This document shows, in pieces, positions 27,238 through 34,714 of a stretch of 64,000 nucleotides of DNA. Each line of letters begins with the position of its first letter. Position 1 is the stretch's first letter. Made by a program: the position numbers and the translations under genes. The notes under the pieces were generated by a model that saw only the letters and a program-made list of their open reading frames with translations, was not told where the DNA came from and ran no database searches. This DNA is from JAVBKV01 sp031553885 (GTDB taxonomy: Bacteria > Bacteroidota > Bacteroidia > Bacteroidales > Azobacteroidaceae): positions 1 to 64,000 of the forward strand of contig JAVBKV010000019.1 in assembly GCA_031553885.1 (NCBI GenBank), in the 5' to 3' direction.

Positions 27238-28293
27238 ATGATTCATTTAAATAAATATGGTTGGAACGACAAATTGAACCAACTCAAACACTCTTCTTCC
27301 TATAACAATCTTTCTCATGGACGAGTGTCTATAGTGCATCGGACATGCTACGAAGTGATTTCTGAAAATGGCCTTTTTCTATGCGAGCTTACGGGAAACA
27401 TGATATACGGGAAATCGGACTTTGAACTGCCTTGTACGGGCGATTGGGTTATTTTTCAACCTTTCGACGAGAACAAAGGTATCATTGTTGAAATGCTTCC
27501 CCGTGAACGTACGTTGTACCGTAAGAAGAGCGGAACCGTTGCCGACAAACAAGCCATTGCCTCGTATGTCGATAAGGCTTTCATTGTACAAAGCCTCGAC
27601 GATAATTTCAACGTCCGCAGAGCAGAGCGCTTTATGGCGCAGGTATTGGAAGAAAATATCCAACCGGTGTTGGTACTCAACAAAGCTGACTTAGGTTTCG
27701 AAAAACAGAAAGTAGATGACGCAGTCAGGCATCTGGCCCGTCAAATGCCCGTATTTTTTACAAGCATTCATCACCCCGAAACGATACTTCAATTACGTGA
27801 ATCCATATCGGAAGGCGAAACTGTTGTATTCGTGGGTTCGTCGGGAGTCGGTAAAAGCTCACTCGTCAATGCTCTTTGTGGAAACGATTTTCTTCTCACT
27901 TCCGGAATAAGCGAATCGACAGGAAAAGGGCGGCACACATCTACCCGCCGAGAAATGGTATGGATGGAGGGTTCCGGTGTTTTGATTGACACACCAGGAG
28001 TTCGTGAGTTCGGACTGGCCATCGATAATCCCGAAACATTAGCCGAAATGTCAGGGGTTTCAGATTATTCCGGATCGTGTCGCTTTGCGGATTGCACGCA
28101 TACCAATGAGCCTGGCTGTGCCATCATACAGGCTGTAAACGACGGTTTACTGTCTCGGGAAGTATATGAAAGTTATCTTAAATTGCGGAGGGAAGCATGG
28201 CATTTTACCGTTGCCGAACATGAAAAACGCAAAAGGGACAAGTCATTTGCACGTATTGTGGATGAAGTAAAGAGGTTAAAGGAAAACCGTTGA
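27238..28293 (+). CDS. rsgA: Ribosome small-subunit-dependent GTPase A
   Basis: A 351-aa circularly permuted GTPase that helps late 30S ribosome maturation. An OB fold (about 30-95) is followed by the permuted G motifs: G4 LNKAD, G1 GSSGVGKSS, G2 with STGKGRHTSTRRE, and G3 DTPGVRE. A C-terminal zinc knuckle follows with CRFADCTHTNEPGC. The ATG at 27238 was chosen because the upstream in-frame extension has no family similarity. It stands among accessory genes rather than ribosome genes, so it may be a second copy in addition to a core rsgA elsewhere; this window cannot show that. Confidence 0.92.
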   Translation: MIHLNKYGWNDKLNQLKHSSSYNNLSHGRVSIVHRTCYEVISENGLFLCELTGNMIYGKSDFELPCTGDWVIFQPFDENKGIIVEMLPRERTLYRKKSGTVADKQAIASYVDKAFIVQSLDDNFNVRRAERFMAQVLEENIQPVLVLNKADLGFEKQKVDDAVRHLARQMPVFFTSIHHPETILQLRESISEGETVVFVGSSGVGKSSLVNALCGNDFLLTSGISESTGKGRHTSTRREMVWMEGSGVLIDTPGVREFGLAIDNPETLAEMSGVSDYSGSCRFADCTHTNEPGCAIIQAVNDGLLSREVYESYLKLRREAWHFTVAEHEKRKRDKSFARIVDEVKRLKENR

Positions 28294-28337
28294 CCTAACT
28301 TACGGAACGGTTGATGCTGAAAATCAAACGAAAAAAG

Positions 28338-28353
28338 TTAGCAAGAATCAGGT
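28338..28353 (+). promoter_or_regulatory. Candidate operator, copy 1 (before first methyltransferase gene)
   Basis: TTAGCAAGAATCAGGT, ending 22 bases before the -7 element TATATTTG at 28376-28383. The same sequence with one change occurs at 29109-29124, at the same distance from its own -7-like element. The position covers the -33 region, as expected for an activator or repressor site. Confidence 0.5.
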
Positions 28354-28436
28354 GTTTTATTTGTTATAGATACCTTATATTTGTAAATGAAATAAAGAAA
28401 GGGTGATTGAATATACAAATATTAAAACATGAAATC

Positions 28437-29096
28437 ATGTTGAAGATAAACCATTCATATAAAAGCATCTCAGAAGATATACAAAATCCGGTAATAGAAA
28501 ATTCTTTCCTAAGTAAGCAGGAAATTCTTAATCGAATGACGGAAAACTTGCCGTCAACACCTTGGGCTGACATTGAAGTGTTGGACTGGCTACCGGAGGA
28601 TGATATCCTTTCTATAGAATATTCCTTCTACGATACGGCTTTTGGCGAAGTATTGGCAGCTAATACGTTCAAAGGAGTTTGTTATCTTGGTTTAATACAA
28701 AATAATTCCGAAAAGGTTCTGGTAGATTTCAAGCAAAGGTTTAAGCATACAAAACCAATGGAGAAGGAAACATCGCTGCAAAAGCAAGTGATACGTTTTT
28801 TAAATGGAAGTACAGAAGAATTTATACCGTTTCATTTAAGAGGTACTGCTTACCAAACAGAAATTTGGCGAAAACTAATCAGAATTCCCTATGGTAAAGT
28901 AATATCATACGCAACTCTGGGAGGCGGTGTTGCATATTCACGGGCAGCAGGAGCAGCCAATGGCAGAAATCCTGTTTTTTGGATTATCCCATGCCACAGA
29001 GCCGTAAAAACCACAGGTGACTTCGACCGCTATTTCTGGGGTGAAAATATCAAGAAGAATTTGCTTGCCTGGGAATTTTCCAATAACCCTATTTAA
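28437..29096 (+). CDS. O6-alkylguanine-DNA methyltransferase-like protein, paralogue 1
   Basis: A 219-aa protein whose C-terminal 90 residues form an Ogt/AGT suicide methyltransferase domain with the acceptor motif PCHRA preceded by NPVFWII. The N-terminal part shares with the next two genes a block of the type SFYDTAFGEVLAANTFKGVC. The DNA-binding helix is altered: where family members have RAVG.A...NP this protein has RAAGAANGRNP. It would remove alkyl groups from guanine O6 by transfer to the Cys. The ATG at 28437 was chosen over a TTG ten codons upstream. It is the first of three related consecutive genes. Confidence 0.85.
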   Translation: MLKINHSYKSISEDIQNPVIENSFLSKQEILNRMTENLPSTPWADIEVLDWLPEDDILSIEYSFYDTAFGEVLAANTFKGVCYLGLIQNNSEKVLVDFKQRFKHTKPMEKETSLQKQVIRFLNGSTEEFIPFHLRGTAYQTEIWRKLIRIPYGKVISYATLGGGVAYSRAAGAANGRNPVFWIIPCHRAVKTTGDFDRYFWGENIKKNLLAWEFSNNPI

Positions 29097-29108
29097 AAAT
29101 TTCATGAT

Positions 29109-29124
29109 TTAGCAAGAATCGGGT
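29109..29124 (+). promoter_or_regulatory. Candidate operator, copy 2 (before second methyltransferase gene)
   Basis: TTAGCAAGAATCGGGT, 15 of 16 bases equal to 28338-28353, again ending 22 bases before a -7-like element (GATATTTG, 29147-29154). This places it 55 bases before the ATG of the second gene. Confidence 0.5.
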
Positions 29125-29179
29125 TTCCCTATTCAGGATAATAAGCGATATTTGCAGCTATAATAAAACAAATAAAAAA

Positions 29180-29848
29180 ATGAAAATTGCATTCGGTAAA
29201 ATAGAAGAAGCACTGGCAAATCCTTTCTTTGAACTTAATTGCTTGGGAAAAGAAGCGGTTAAGCAACACATTTTACCGTTGGAAAAGTTCATGGAATCCC
29301 CTGCCAGTTTTCAATTTGTAGAATGGACAAAGGAAGATAATCACGAAGTCATTTATTATTCCTTCATTGATACAGAGATGGGGAAGCTGCTCATCGCCAA
29401 TACTTCCAAAGGCGTATGTTTCTTAGGGTTTGCGAATAAAGGAGAAGCCCTTATTCTGGAAGATTTTCAACACAGATTTCCCCGTCAGCAATTCATAGAA
29501 CAATCAAGCGACTTTCAGAAATCTGCAGCCGACTATTGCAATTGTAACCGTGAACAAATCGTATCTTTGCATTTAAAAGGAACCGGTTTTCAGGTTGATA
29601 TTTGGAAAAAACTGGCTCGGATTCCCGAAGGCAAGTTATCGACTTACGGCTCGCTTATTCCCGATTTTAAGGGTACGCAAGCCATTGGTACGGCGGTAGG
29701 AGCCAATCCGGTTAGTTTTATTATTCCATGTCACCGCATCGTAAAAAACGACGGCAGCTACCAGGGTTACCATTGGGGCTCCGAACTGAAACGGTTACTG
29801 TTGGCTTACGAATTGCAAAACACTTATTATCAACAGGAAACAGAATGA
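29180..29848 (+). CDS. O6-alkylguanine-DNA methyltransferase-like protein, paralogue 2
   Basis: A 222-aa Ogt-type protein with the acceptor Cys in IIPCHRIV and the DNA-binding helix AIGTAVGANPVSF intact. The middle block FIDTEMGKLLIANTSKGVCFLGF matches the same block in the neighbours, which supports origin by tandem duplication. The N-terminal 60 residues are specific to this family branch. It starts a unit with the third gene, which begins 7 bases after its stop. Confidence 0.9.
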   Translation: MKIAFGKIEEALANPFFELNCLGKEAVKQHILPLEKFMESPASFQFVEWTKEDNHEVIYYSFIDTEMGKLLIANTSKGVCFLGFANKGEALILEDFQHRFPRQQFIEQSSDFQKSAADYCNCNREQIVSLHLKGTGFQVDIWKKLARIPEGKLSTYGSLIPDFKGTQAIGTAVGANPVSFIIPCHRIVKNDGSYQGYHWGSELKRLLLAYELQNTYYQQETE

Positions 29849-29855
29849 ACGACAG

Positions 29856-30710
29856 ATGAAGACGCAACAACAGGTAGACGATGATAGAATGAAAGCTGCC
29901 ATTTTGTTTTTGGTGGACAACTATACAACGCAGCCCAAACTGGATGAAATTGCGTCGCATGTCAATATGAGTTCATTTCACTTCCAACGGATGTTTCAGG
30001 AATGGGTGGGCGTTACACCCAAACGGTTTGTCCAGTATTTAAGCGTGGAACACGCAAAAAAAATGCTGAAAGAGACCCATGCAACATTATTTGATGCAAC
30101 TTACGAGCTAGGGCTCTCTGGTACTAGCCGCCTGCACGACCTGTTCATCAATATCGAAGGAATGACACCCGGCGAGTACAAAAACGGCGGAGCGAATTTA
30201 TCCATTAACTATGCTTTTGCCGACACTCCGTTCGGTACGGTTATCGTTGCTTCCACCGATAAAGGGATATGCCACATGACATTTGCAGATGAAGGCCACG
30301 AAGAAGCATTGGATCGTTTGAAAAGTTCCTTCCCTAATGCAAAATATACCCACTTTCTGGATATGAAACAGCAGCATGCACTGTTTGTATTTACACAGGA
30401 TTGGAGCAGACTGCAAGAAATAAAACTGCACTTAAAAGGAACCGATTTTCAACTGAAAATATGGGAAACCCTGCTAAAAATCCCTTCCGGCGGACTTACA
30501 ACCTATTCGGATCTGGCACTTAAATCGGGATATGAACGTGCGCAAAGAGCCGTTGGAACGGCTCTCGGAAGTAACCCTGTTGTATTCCTGATTCCCTGCC
30601 ACCGTGTCATAAAATCAACCGGTATCATCGGCAACTATCGCTACGGGGAGATACGCAAAAATGCTATTATCGGTTGGGAAGCTGCTAAAGTGGAGTTAAT
30701 GAAAGGGTAG
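29856..30710 (+). CDS. AraC-type regulator fused to O6-alkylguanine methyltransferase (Ada-like)
   Basis: A 284-aa fusion. Residues about 10-105 are an AraC DNA-binding domain (PKLDEIASHVNMSSFHFQRMF and GMTPGEYKNGG), and about 115-280 an Ogt domain with acceptor IIPCHR-like LIPCHRVI. This is the layout of Ada without the N-terminal zinc domain that in E. coli senses methyl phosphotriesters, so it may sense damage through the Ogt Cys or not at all. With the 16-base repeats before the two upstream genes it is a good candidate for the local regulator. It follows gene 2 by 7 bases, an operon. Confidence 0.9.
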   Translation: MKTQQQVDDDRMKAAILFLVDNYTTQPKLDEIASHVNMSSFHFQRMFQEWVGVTPKRFVQYLSVEHAKKMLKETHATLFDATYELGLSGTSRLHDLFINIEGMTPGEYKNGGANLSINYAFADTPFGTVIVASTDKGICHMTFADEGHEEALDRLKSSFPNAKYTHFLDMKQQHALFVFTQDWSRLQEIKLHLKGTDFQLKIWETLLKIPSGGLTTYSDLALKSGYERAQRAVGTALGSNPVVFLIPCHRVIKSTGIIGNYRYGEIRKNAIIGWEAAKVELMKG

Positions 30711-30793
30711 TCCTTTCTGTCGATTAATGAAAAATAGAAATCCTTTGAAAAATAATCATGAATTAATAAACCGTTGGTAGAAAGAGGCCGGAT

Positions 30794-31290
30794 ATGGAAA
30801 TAAAATCACTAGGAAAAACGGACTTTGAAACGATATTCAACGCATTTGGTCAGGCTTTCGCCGACTATGATATTCAGCTAAACACCGAAGAACTCAAATC
30901 CATGTGGAAAAGGCGCGGTCTTAATCCTGATTTATCGTTTGCGGCATTTGAGAGCTCAACTATTGTTGCATTTACGTTGAATGGAGTTGGGGATTTCAAT
31001 GGACTAAAAATGGCTTTTTATCAGTTTAGGTTCATTTGTTGACAAGAAACTCGTCGGATATTGTGTTTTTGAACCCCATTCGGGAGATATCACGCAAATC
31101 GCCGTTGACAAACCTTTTAGAAGAAAGGGAATTGCTTCTCTATTACTCCATGAAGCAAGCAAACTAAATAAGACTGCAAAAACAAAATTGTTAAATACCG
31201 ATATTTCATGTACTTCGATTGTGGATTTTTTAAAAGCTCAACACATTGAAATATCAGGAAAGCAGTTTGAGATGATAAAAGAGATATAAA
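30794..31290 (+). pseudogene. GNAT acetyltransferase gene with internal deletion and frameshift
   Basis: The first part reads MEIKSLGKTDFETIFNAFGQ and continues to GVGDFNGLKM, a GNAT N-terminus. From about 31015 the frame changes: the second part reads ISLGSFVDKKLVGYCVFEPH and DITQIAVDKPFRRKGIASLL, a GNAT acetyl-CoA site, and ends at 31290. From memory of this family, the intact protein has two GNAT halves with roughly 130 residues between these points, so the middle has been lost in a deletion that also shifted the frame. The ORF that remains (82 codons, stop at 31042) would be non-functional. Confidence 0.8.
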
Positions 31291-31318
31291 CCTCAGCCAA
31301 TAACACCGCAATTGCAAG

Positions 31319-31693
31319 TCATTTAGCATCCTTTTCTATTTCAATAGCCTCTTGGATGTATGCTTTCAAAGCAGGTTCCAATTTGACGATTTCATCGACA
31401 TCGTCAAATCTCATTTGTCGCCCTATTTCTGTGTTTTCACCCATTTTGACTAAAATACCTTTGGTATCCTTCAACAGATAACCTTTGAAAAACAACAGTG
31501 CAAAGTATGCTTTGAAGGCTTGTATGAGGACGATATTTTTTCCTTGCGACATATAGCAGGGCTTCCCCCATTTCAATTCTTCGGTCAGTCCGCAGTCAAG
31601 AAGAATTTTTCGTAAGACTTTCATTTCCTCCTGCCATTTCGAAGCTTTGCTGACGTATTCGTCAACTTTTGGATTCATGCTGCTCATACTCAA
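31319..31693 (-). CDS. DUF1801-domain protein, probably C-terminally shortened
   Basis: A 124-aa protein with the DUF1801 (YdhG-like) domain: KVDEYVSKASKWQEEMKVLR, EELKWGKPCYMSQGKNIVLI and FKAYFALLFFKGYLL. Relatives that I know continue after the helix AYIQEAIEIEK with a further 60-70 residues (YdeI/Omdp tail); this one stops at once, right beside the broken GNAT gene. It overlaps the stop of the DUF1398 gene by 4 bases (ATGA), so translation is coupled. Function is unknown; the domain binds phosphate-like or iron-related ligands in related folds, unproven here. Confidence 0.75.
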   Translation of the reverse strand: MSMSSMNPKVDEYVSKASKWQEEMKVLRKILLDCGLTEELKWGKPCYMSQGKNIVLIQAFKAYFALLFFKGYLLKDTKGILVKMGENTEIGRQMRFDDVDEIVKLEPALKAYIQEAIEIEKDAK

Positions 31694-32094
31694 ACAGATT
31701 TTTGGGGATTAGGAATATTCTCAATTACTAACAGATTCCCTTGCTTATCGTAATAAGTACAAGTCATCTTTTCCATGTCGACTGTCCATTTTTCCACTCC
31801 GGATTCGGCTGCCTGCCTGCAAAAAGTAGGATAGTCGGTCAGACCTTGTTGATGAATTTTCAATGTGTGTTCCAACTTTTGCTTATCCCCTTCCAATCCA
31901 ACTTTCAATAAAGGGTATTTGGCTCCGGAACTAATGGTAAAATTATTCTTACCTGAATAAGCAGTACGTCCGTTATCGACATAAATGGTATAATTCAGGA
32001 CACCTAACCGAATTAGTTCCTGTATATAACGGGGGAAATCGGCTCCACTCTTTACTTTGGAATGAATAGCCTGAATTTGTTCGATTGTAAACAT
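31690..32094 (-). CDS. DUF1398-family protein
   Basis: A 134-aa protein of the DUF1398 family. Motifs: FTIEQIQAIHSKVKSGADFP, LGVLNYTIYVDNGRTAY and FCRQAAESGVEKWTVDMEKM. The family is common in Bacteroidota and Firmicutes and has been labelled phage-envelope-like, with no demonstrated role. It is normal in length. It is the first gene of a two-gene unit with the DUF1801 gene. Confidence 0.8.
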   Translation of the reverse strand: MFTIEQIQAIHSKVKSGADFPRYIQELIRLGVLNYTIYVDNGRTAYSGKNNFTISSGAKYPLLKVGLEGDKQKLEHTLKIHQQGLTDYPTFCRQAAESGVEKWTVDMEKMTCTYYDKQGNLLVIENIPNPQKSV

Positions 32095-32136
32095 GATTTT
32101 ACTTGATTTGAATTTTTAGTAAAAACATTTATCAGA

Positions 32137-32161
32137 ACAAATAGTTTTGTAAACTATTTGT
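32137..32161. promoter_or_regulatory. Perfect 11-bp hairpin between two minus-strand genes
   Basis: ACAAATAGTTT with AAACTATTTGT and a 3-base loop, 43 bases before the DUF1398 start and downstream of the Fpg/Nei-like gene. It may end the upstream transcript or be an operator. A short frame at 32154-32243 (minus strand) encodes RTALRYAIERMPANLKAEAM in a gene-like pattern and may be the 3' remnant of another lost gene. Confidence 0.4.
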
Positions 32162-32247
32162 TCATCGCCTCGGCTTTCAGGTTGGCGGGCATTCTTTCAA
32201 TGGCATACCGAAGCGCTGTCCGAGGATTGTTTCCATTTGGTTTTCAT

Positions 32248-33072
32248 TTAAATTTTCTGACAAACCGGACAAAAATAAATTGCCCCTCCCAGATACGCTT
32301 CTTTCACAATAATATTCCCACAGATAGGACAGGGTTGATTAACGGTATTCTTCGAAAGAATAGTTTTATACTGACCGTTTTGACCGAACAAGTCTTTTTC
32401 AGTATCTCTTCCTCCTTTGTCAGTCATACTGTTCAGAGTTACTTTCAGACTATGGAACAATTCCCCTTTATCAAAATCCGATAGCAGGGATTTTTTCCGT
32501 TTGGGATGAATCCTTCCATTAAACAGGATATCCTGTAAGGTCCCGTTGCCAAGTCCTGGAATGCGTTGTTCGGTAGCAAGCAGGGCTTTTATGGAAATAT
32601 CTTTGGATATACTTTGGAAAATCTTCTCGAAAACGGATTCGTCAAAAGCGTCATCTAGCGGCGAAATACTGTATAGACTTCCCTGATAGTACGGATTTTG
32701 GAACTCGTCTTTACAGGCCCAAATCCCGCCATACATGGCGACTGTAAAAGCGATACAACTGTTATCGTCGAAGATAATCTGCAACTGGAATTTTTCGGGA
32801 CATTTTTCCTGTGAAGGATAATATCTGATGTTCGTCCCGTCCCCGGCAATGATGAATATATTATCTTCGCAACAGATATCGACAAACATTCCGTGTCCGC
32901 GTGAGGATAAAACTTGTTTACCGGAAAGCAATTTGTCGTATTCCGCAGGGTCTCCATTATACCATGCGAACTTGTGAGGGCTTGTAGCATTTGTTACTTT
33001 GGCAATTCTTTTGCCTGTCAATATTTCCGCGGCTTGCAGGCTGATTACTTTTGATTCCGGAATTTCCAACAT
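32248..33072 (-). CDS. Fpg/Nei-family DNA glycosylase-like protein lacking Pro2
   Basis: A 274-aa protein of the formamidopyrimidine/endonuclease VIII fold, which removes oxidised bases. It begins MLEIPESKVI where Fpg and Nei have M-P-E-L-P-E: the glutamate at 3 and proline at 5 are kept but the N-terminal nucleophile Pro2 is Leu. The helix-two-turn-helix region contains IPGLGNGTLQDILF, and the C-terminal zinc finger is CPICG with CPVCQ. The same variation is known in NEIL3-like proteins (Val2), so a changed lyase activity is possible. It lies in the decaying accessory stretch but is itself intact. Confidence 0.85.
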   Translation of the reverse strand: MLEIPESKVISLQAAEILTGKRIAKVTNATSPHKFAWYNGDPAEYDKLLSGKQVLSSRGHGMFVDICCEDNIFIIAGDGTNIRYYPSQEKCPEKFQLQIIFDDNSCIAFTVAMYGGIWACKDEFQNPYYQGSLYSISPLDDAFDESVFEKIFQSISKDISIKALLATEQRIPGLGNGTLQDILFNGRIHPKRKKSLLSDFDKGELFHSLKVTLNSMTDKGGRDTEKDLFGQNGQYKTILSKNTVNQPCPICGNIIVKEAYLGGAIYFCPVCQKI

Positions 33073-33096
33073 ATTGCTCTGATTTTCAGTTTCATT

Positions 33097-33385
33097 TTAT
33101 AATCCTAAAATTTGTTTGATTCCTTCTACAGGTACAAACGTACGCTTGGATGTGGCTTGGCATAGAAATCCTTTGCTTTCGGGAGTATCCGGATTGGTCA
33201 GGTAATATTCTATCGAGTCTCCGGTGACTTCCTGTCCCATGGACTTAATCCATTCCACATCTTATCGTAGGAACCGGGCCAATTCTTCGTAAGCTCCCCG
33301 ATGAAAACCCACGGCAATCTTTTGAGCGGGCAATGTCACGGATTTGATTTCGTTTTGCGATGCCAATGGTTTTGCAGTTTTATTT
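33097..33385 (-). pseudogene. Remnant of a GyrI-like (AraC effector-binding) domain gene
   Basis: In one minus-strand frame the sequence encodes LPAQKIAVGFHRGAYEELAR then FLR, a TAA stop at 33262-33264, and beyond it MGQEVTGDSIEYYLTNPD and FVPVEGIKQILGL up to a stop at 33097. The pattern (HRG-Y near the start, IEYYLT, then a final FVPVE) is that of GyrI-like effector-binding domains. The upstream part is missing and the frame has an in-frame stop, so this is a decayed gene. Confidence 0.7.
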
Positions 33386-33416
33386 ATTTTGTGTAAAAAC
33401 AACAGTCTTTCCTGAA

Positions 33417-33911
33417 TCAATAATTTCGTTTGTATTCGTAAAAAGTAGTGAAATATTGATTTTTTTCATCAGGAAGAATCGTTTCCCTGCTGACCACCTG
33501 CCATTCTGCAGGGTCTATCTTCGGGAAAAAAGCGTCTGCTTCGGGAAAAGCAGCCTGAACCCGTGTCAGGTAAATTTTATCTGTAAAAGGCAATGCCTGA
33601 CGGTAAATCTCTTCGCCTCCGATTATAAAAACCTCTTCTTCCCGAATGCATTTCACGAACACTTCATCCAGGGAATGTACTACGATACAGTTTTCTAACT
33701 GGAGATTTTTGTTATGCGAAACAACTACATTAGTACGATTCGGCAAAGCGCCTTTCGGAAGCGATTCAAACGTTTTTCTCCCCATAACTACCGTGTGACC
33801 AGTCGTTATTTCCTTAAACCGTTTCATATCATTGGGCAAACGCCACAGAAGCGCGTTACCCTTCCCGATTTCATTGTTTTCTCCTGCTGCAACAATAATG
33901 GATACAATCAT
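33417..33911 (-). CDS. folA: Dihydrofolate reductase
   Basis: A 164-aa enzyme that reduces dihydrofolate to tetrahydrofolate with NADPH. Motifs: IVAAGENNEIGKGNALLWRL (substrate and cofactor loop), GRKTFESLPKGALPNRTNVV, and the FIIGGEEIYRQALPF nucleotide-binding turn. It overlaps the thymidylate synthase stop by 4 bases (ATGA), the usual thyA-folA coupling, which regenerates the folate that ThyA oxidises. Confidence 0.97.
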   Translation of the reverse strand: MIVSIIVAAGENNEIGKGNALLWRLPNDMKRFKEITTGHTVVMGRKTFESLPKGALPNRTNVVVSHNKNLQLENCIVVHSLDEVFVKCIREEEVFIIGGEEIYRQALPFTDKIYLTRVQAAFPEADAFFPKIDPAEWQVVSRETILPDEKNQYFTTFYEYKRNY

Positions 33912-34702
33912 ACGGCAACCTCCCCTTTGATATGCGGATGCGGATCGTAATTTTCCAGGATAAAATCCTCATAGCGGAATGAAAAGATATCTTTCACATC
34001 CGGATTGATTTTCATAACCGGAAGTGCTCGCGGTTCACGGGTCAACTGCAATTTAACCTGCTCCAGGTGATTGGTGTAAATATGCGCATCACCAAATGTG
34101 TGGACAAAATCGCCTTCCTGCAATCCGGTCACCTGCGCCATCATTTTTAACAACAAGGCATAGGAAGCAATATTAAACGGAACTCCCAGGAAAATATCGG
34201 CGCTGCGTTGATACAACTGTAACGAAAGTTTCCCGTCGGCTACATAAAACTGGAAAAAAGCATGACAGGGCGGCAGGTTCATGTGAGGGAGATCCGCCAC
34301 ATTCCAGGCACTGACAATGATCCGCCGGGAATCCGGATTATTTTTAATCGTACGAACCGTTTCCGAAATCTGATCGATATGTCCGCCGTTGTAATCCGGC
34401 CAAGAACGCCATTGATATCCGTAAATATGCCCCAAATCCCCGTTTTCATCGGCCCATTCGTTCCAGATTCGTACCCCGTTTTCATTCAGGTAACGGGTAT
34501 TGGTGTCTCCGTTCAGGAACCACAACAACTCGTATATAATGGATTTGAGGTGGAGTTTCTTGGTGGTCAGCACAGGAAATCCTTCAGCGAGGTTGAACCG
34601 CATCTGGTGACCGAATACACTGATTGTCCCGGTACCTGTCCGGTCCTCTTTCCGGCTTCCTTCCTCAAGTACCCGGTTCAACAAATCTAAATACTGTCTC
34701 AT
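33908..34702 (-). CDS. thyA: Thymidylate synthase
   Basis: A 264-aa enzyme that methylates dUMP to dTMP with methylene-tetrahydrofolate. The nucleophile Cys lies in NLPPCHAFFQFYV, the phosphate-binding Arg pair in SRRIIVSAW and QRSADIFLGVPFNIASYA, and the folate end in the C-terminal PHPHIKGEVAV. Length equals the E. coli enzyme. It starts the thyA-folA operon; 12 bases separate it from the methyltransferase gene upstream, which is probably in the same unit. Confidence 0.98.
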   Translation of the reverse strand: MRQYLDLLNRVLEEGSRKEDRTGTGTISVFGHQMRFNLAEGFPVLTTKKLHLKSIIYELLWFLNGDTNTRYLNENGVRIWNEWADENGDLGHIYGYQWRSWPDYNGGHIDQISETVRTIKNNPDSRRIIVSAWNVADLPHMNLPPCHAFFQFYVADGKLSLQLYQRSADIFLGVPFNIASYALLLKMMAQVTGLQEGDFVHTFGDAHIYTNHLEQVKLQLTREPRALPVMKINPDVKDIFSFRYEDFILENYDPHPHIKGEVAV

Positions 34703-34714
34703 ATTGTTGTTTTA

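Noticed and set aside
26306..30770. Repeat TCATGAATTAATAAA at 26306-26320 and 30756-30770
   Set aside because: Fifteen AT-rich bases next to gene ends may recur by chance, and there is no further structure or target-site pattern to suggest a mobile element or attachment site.
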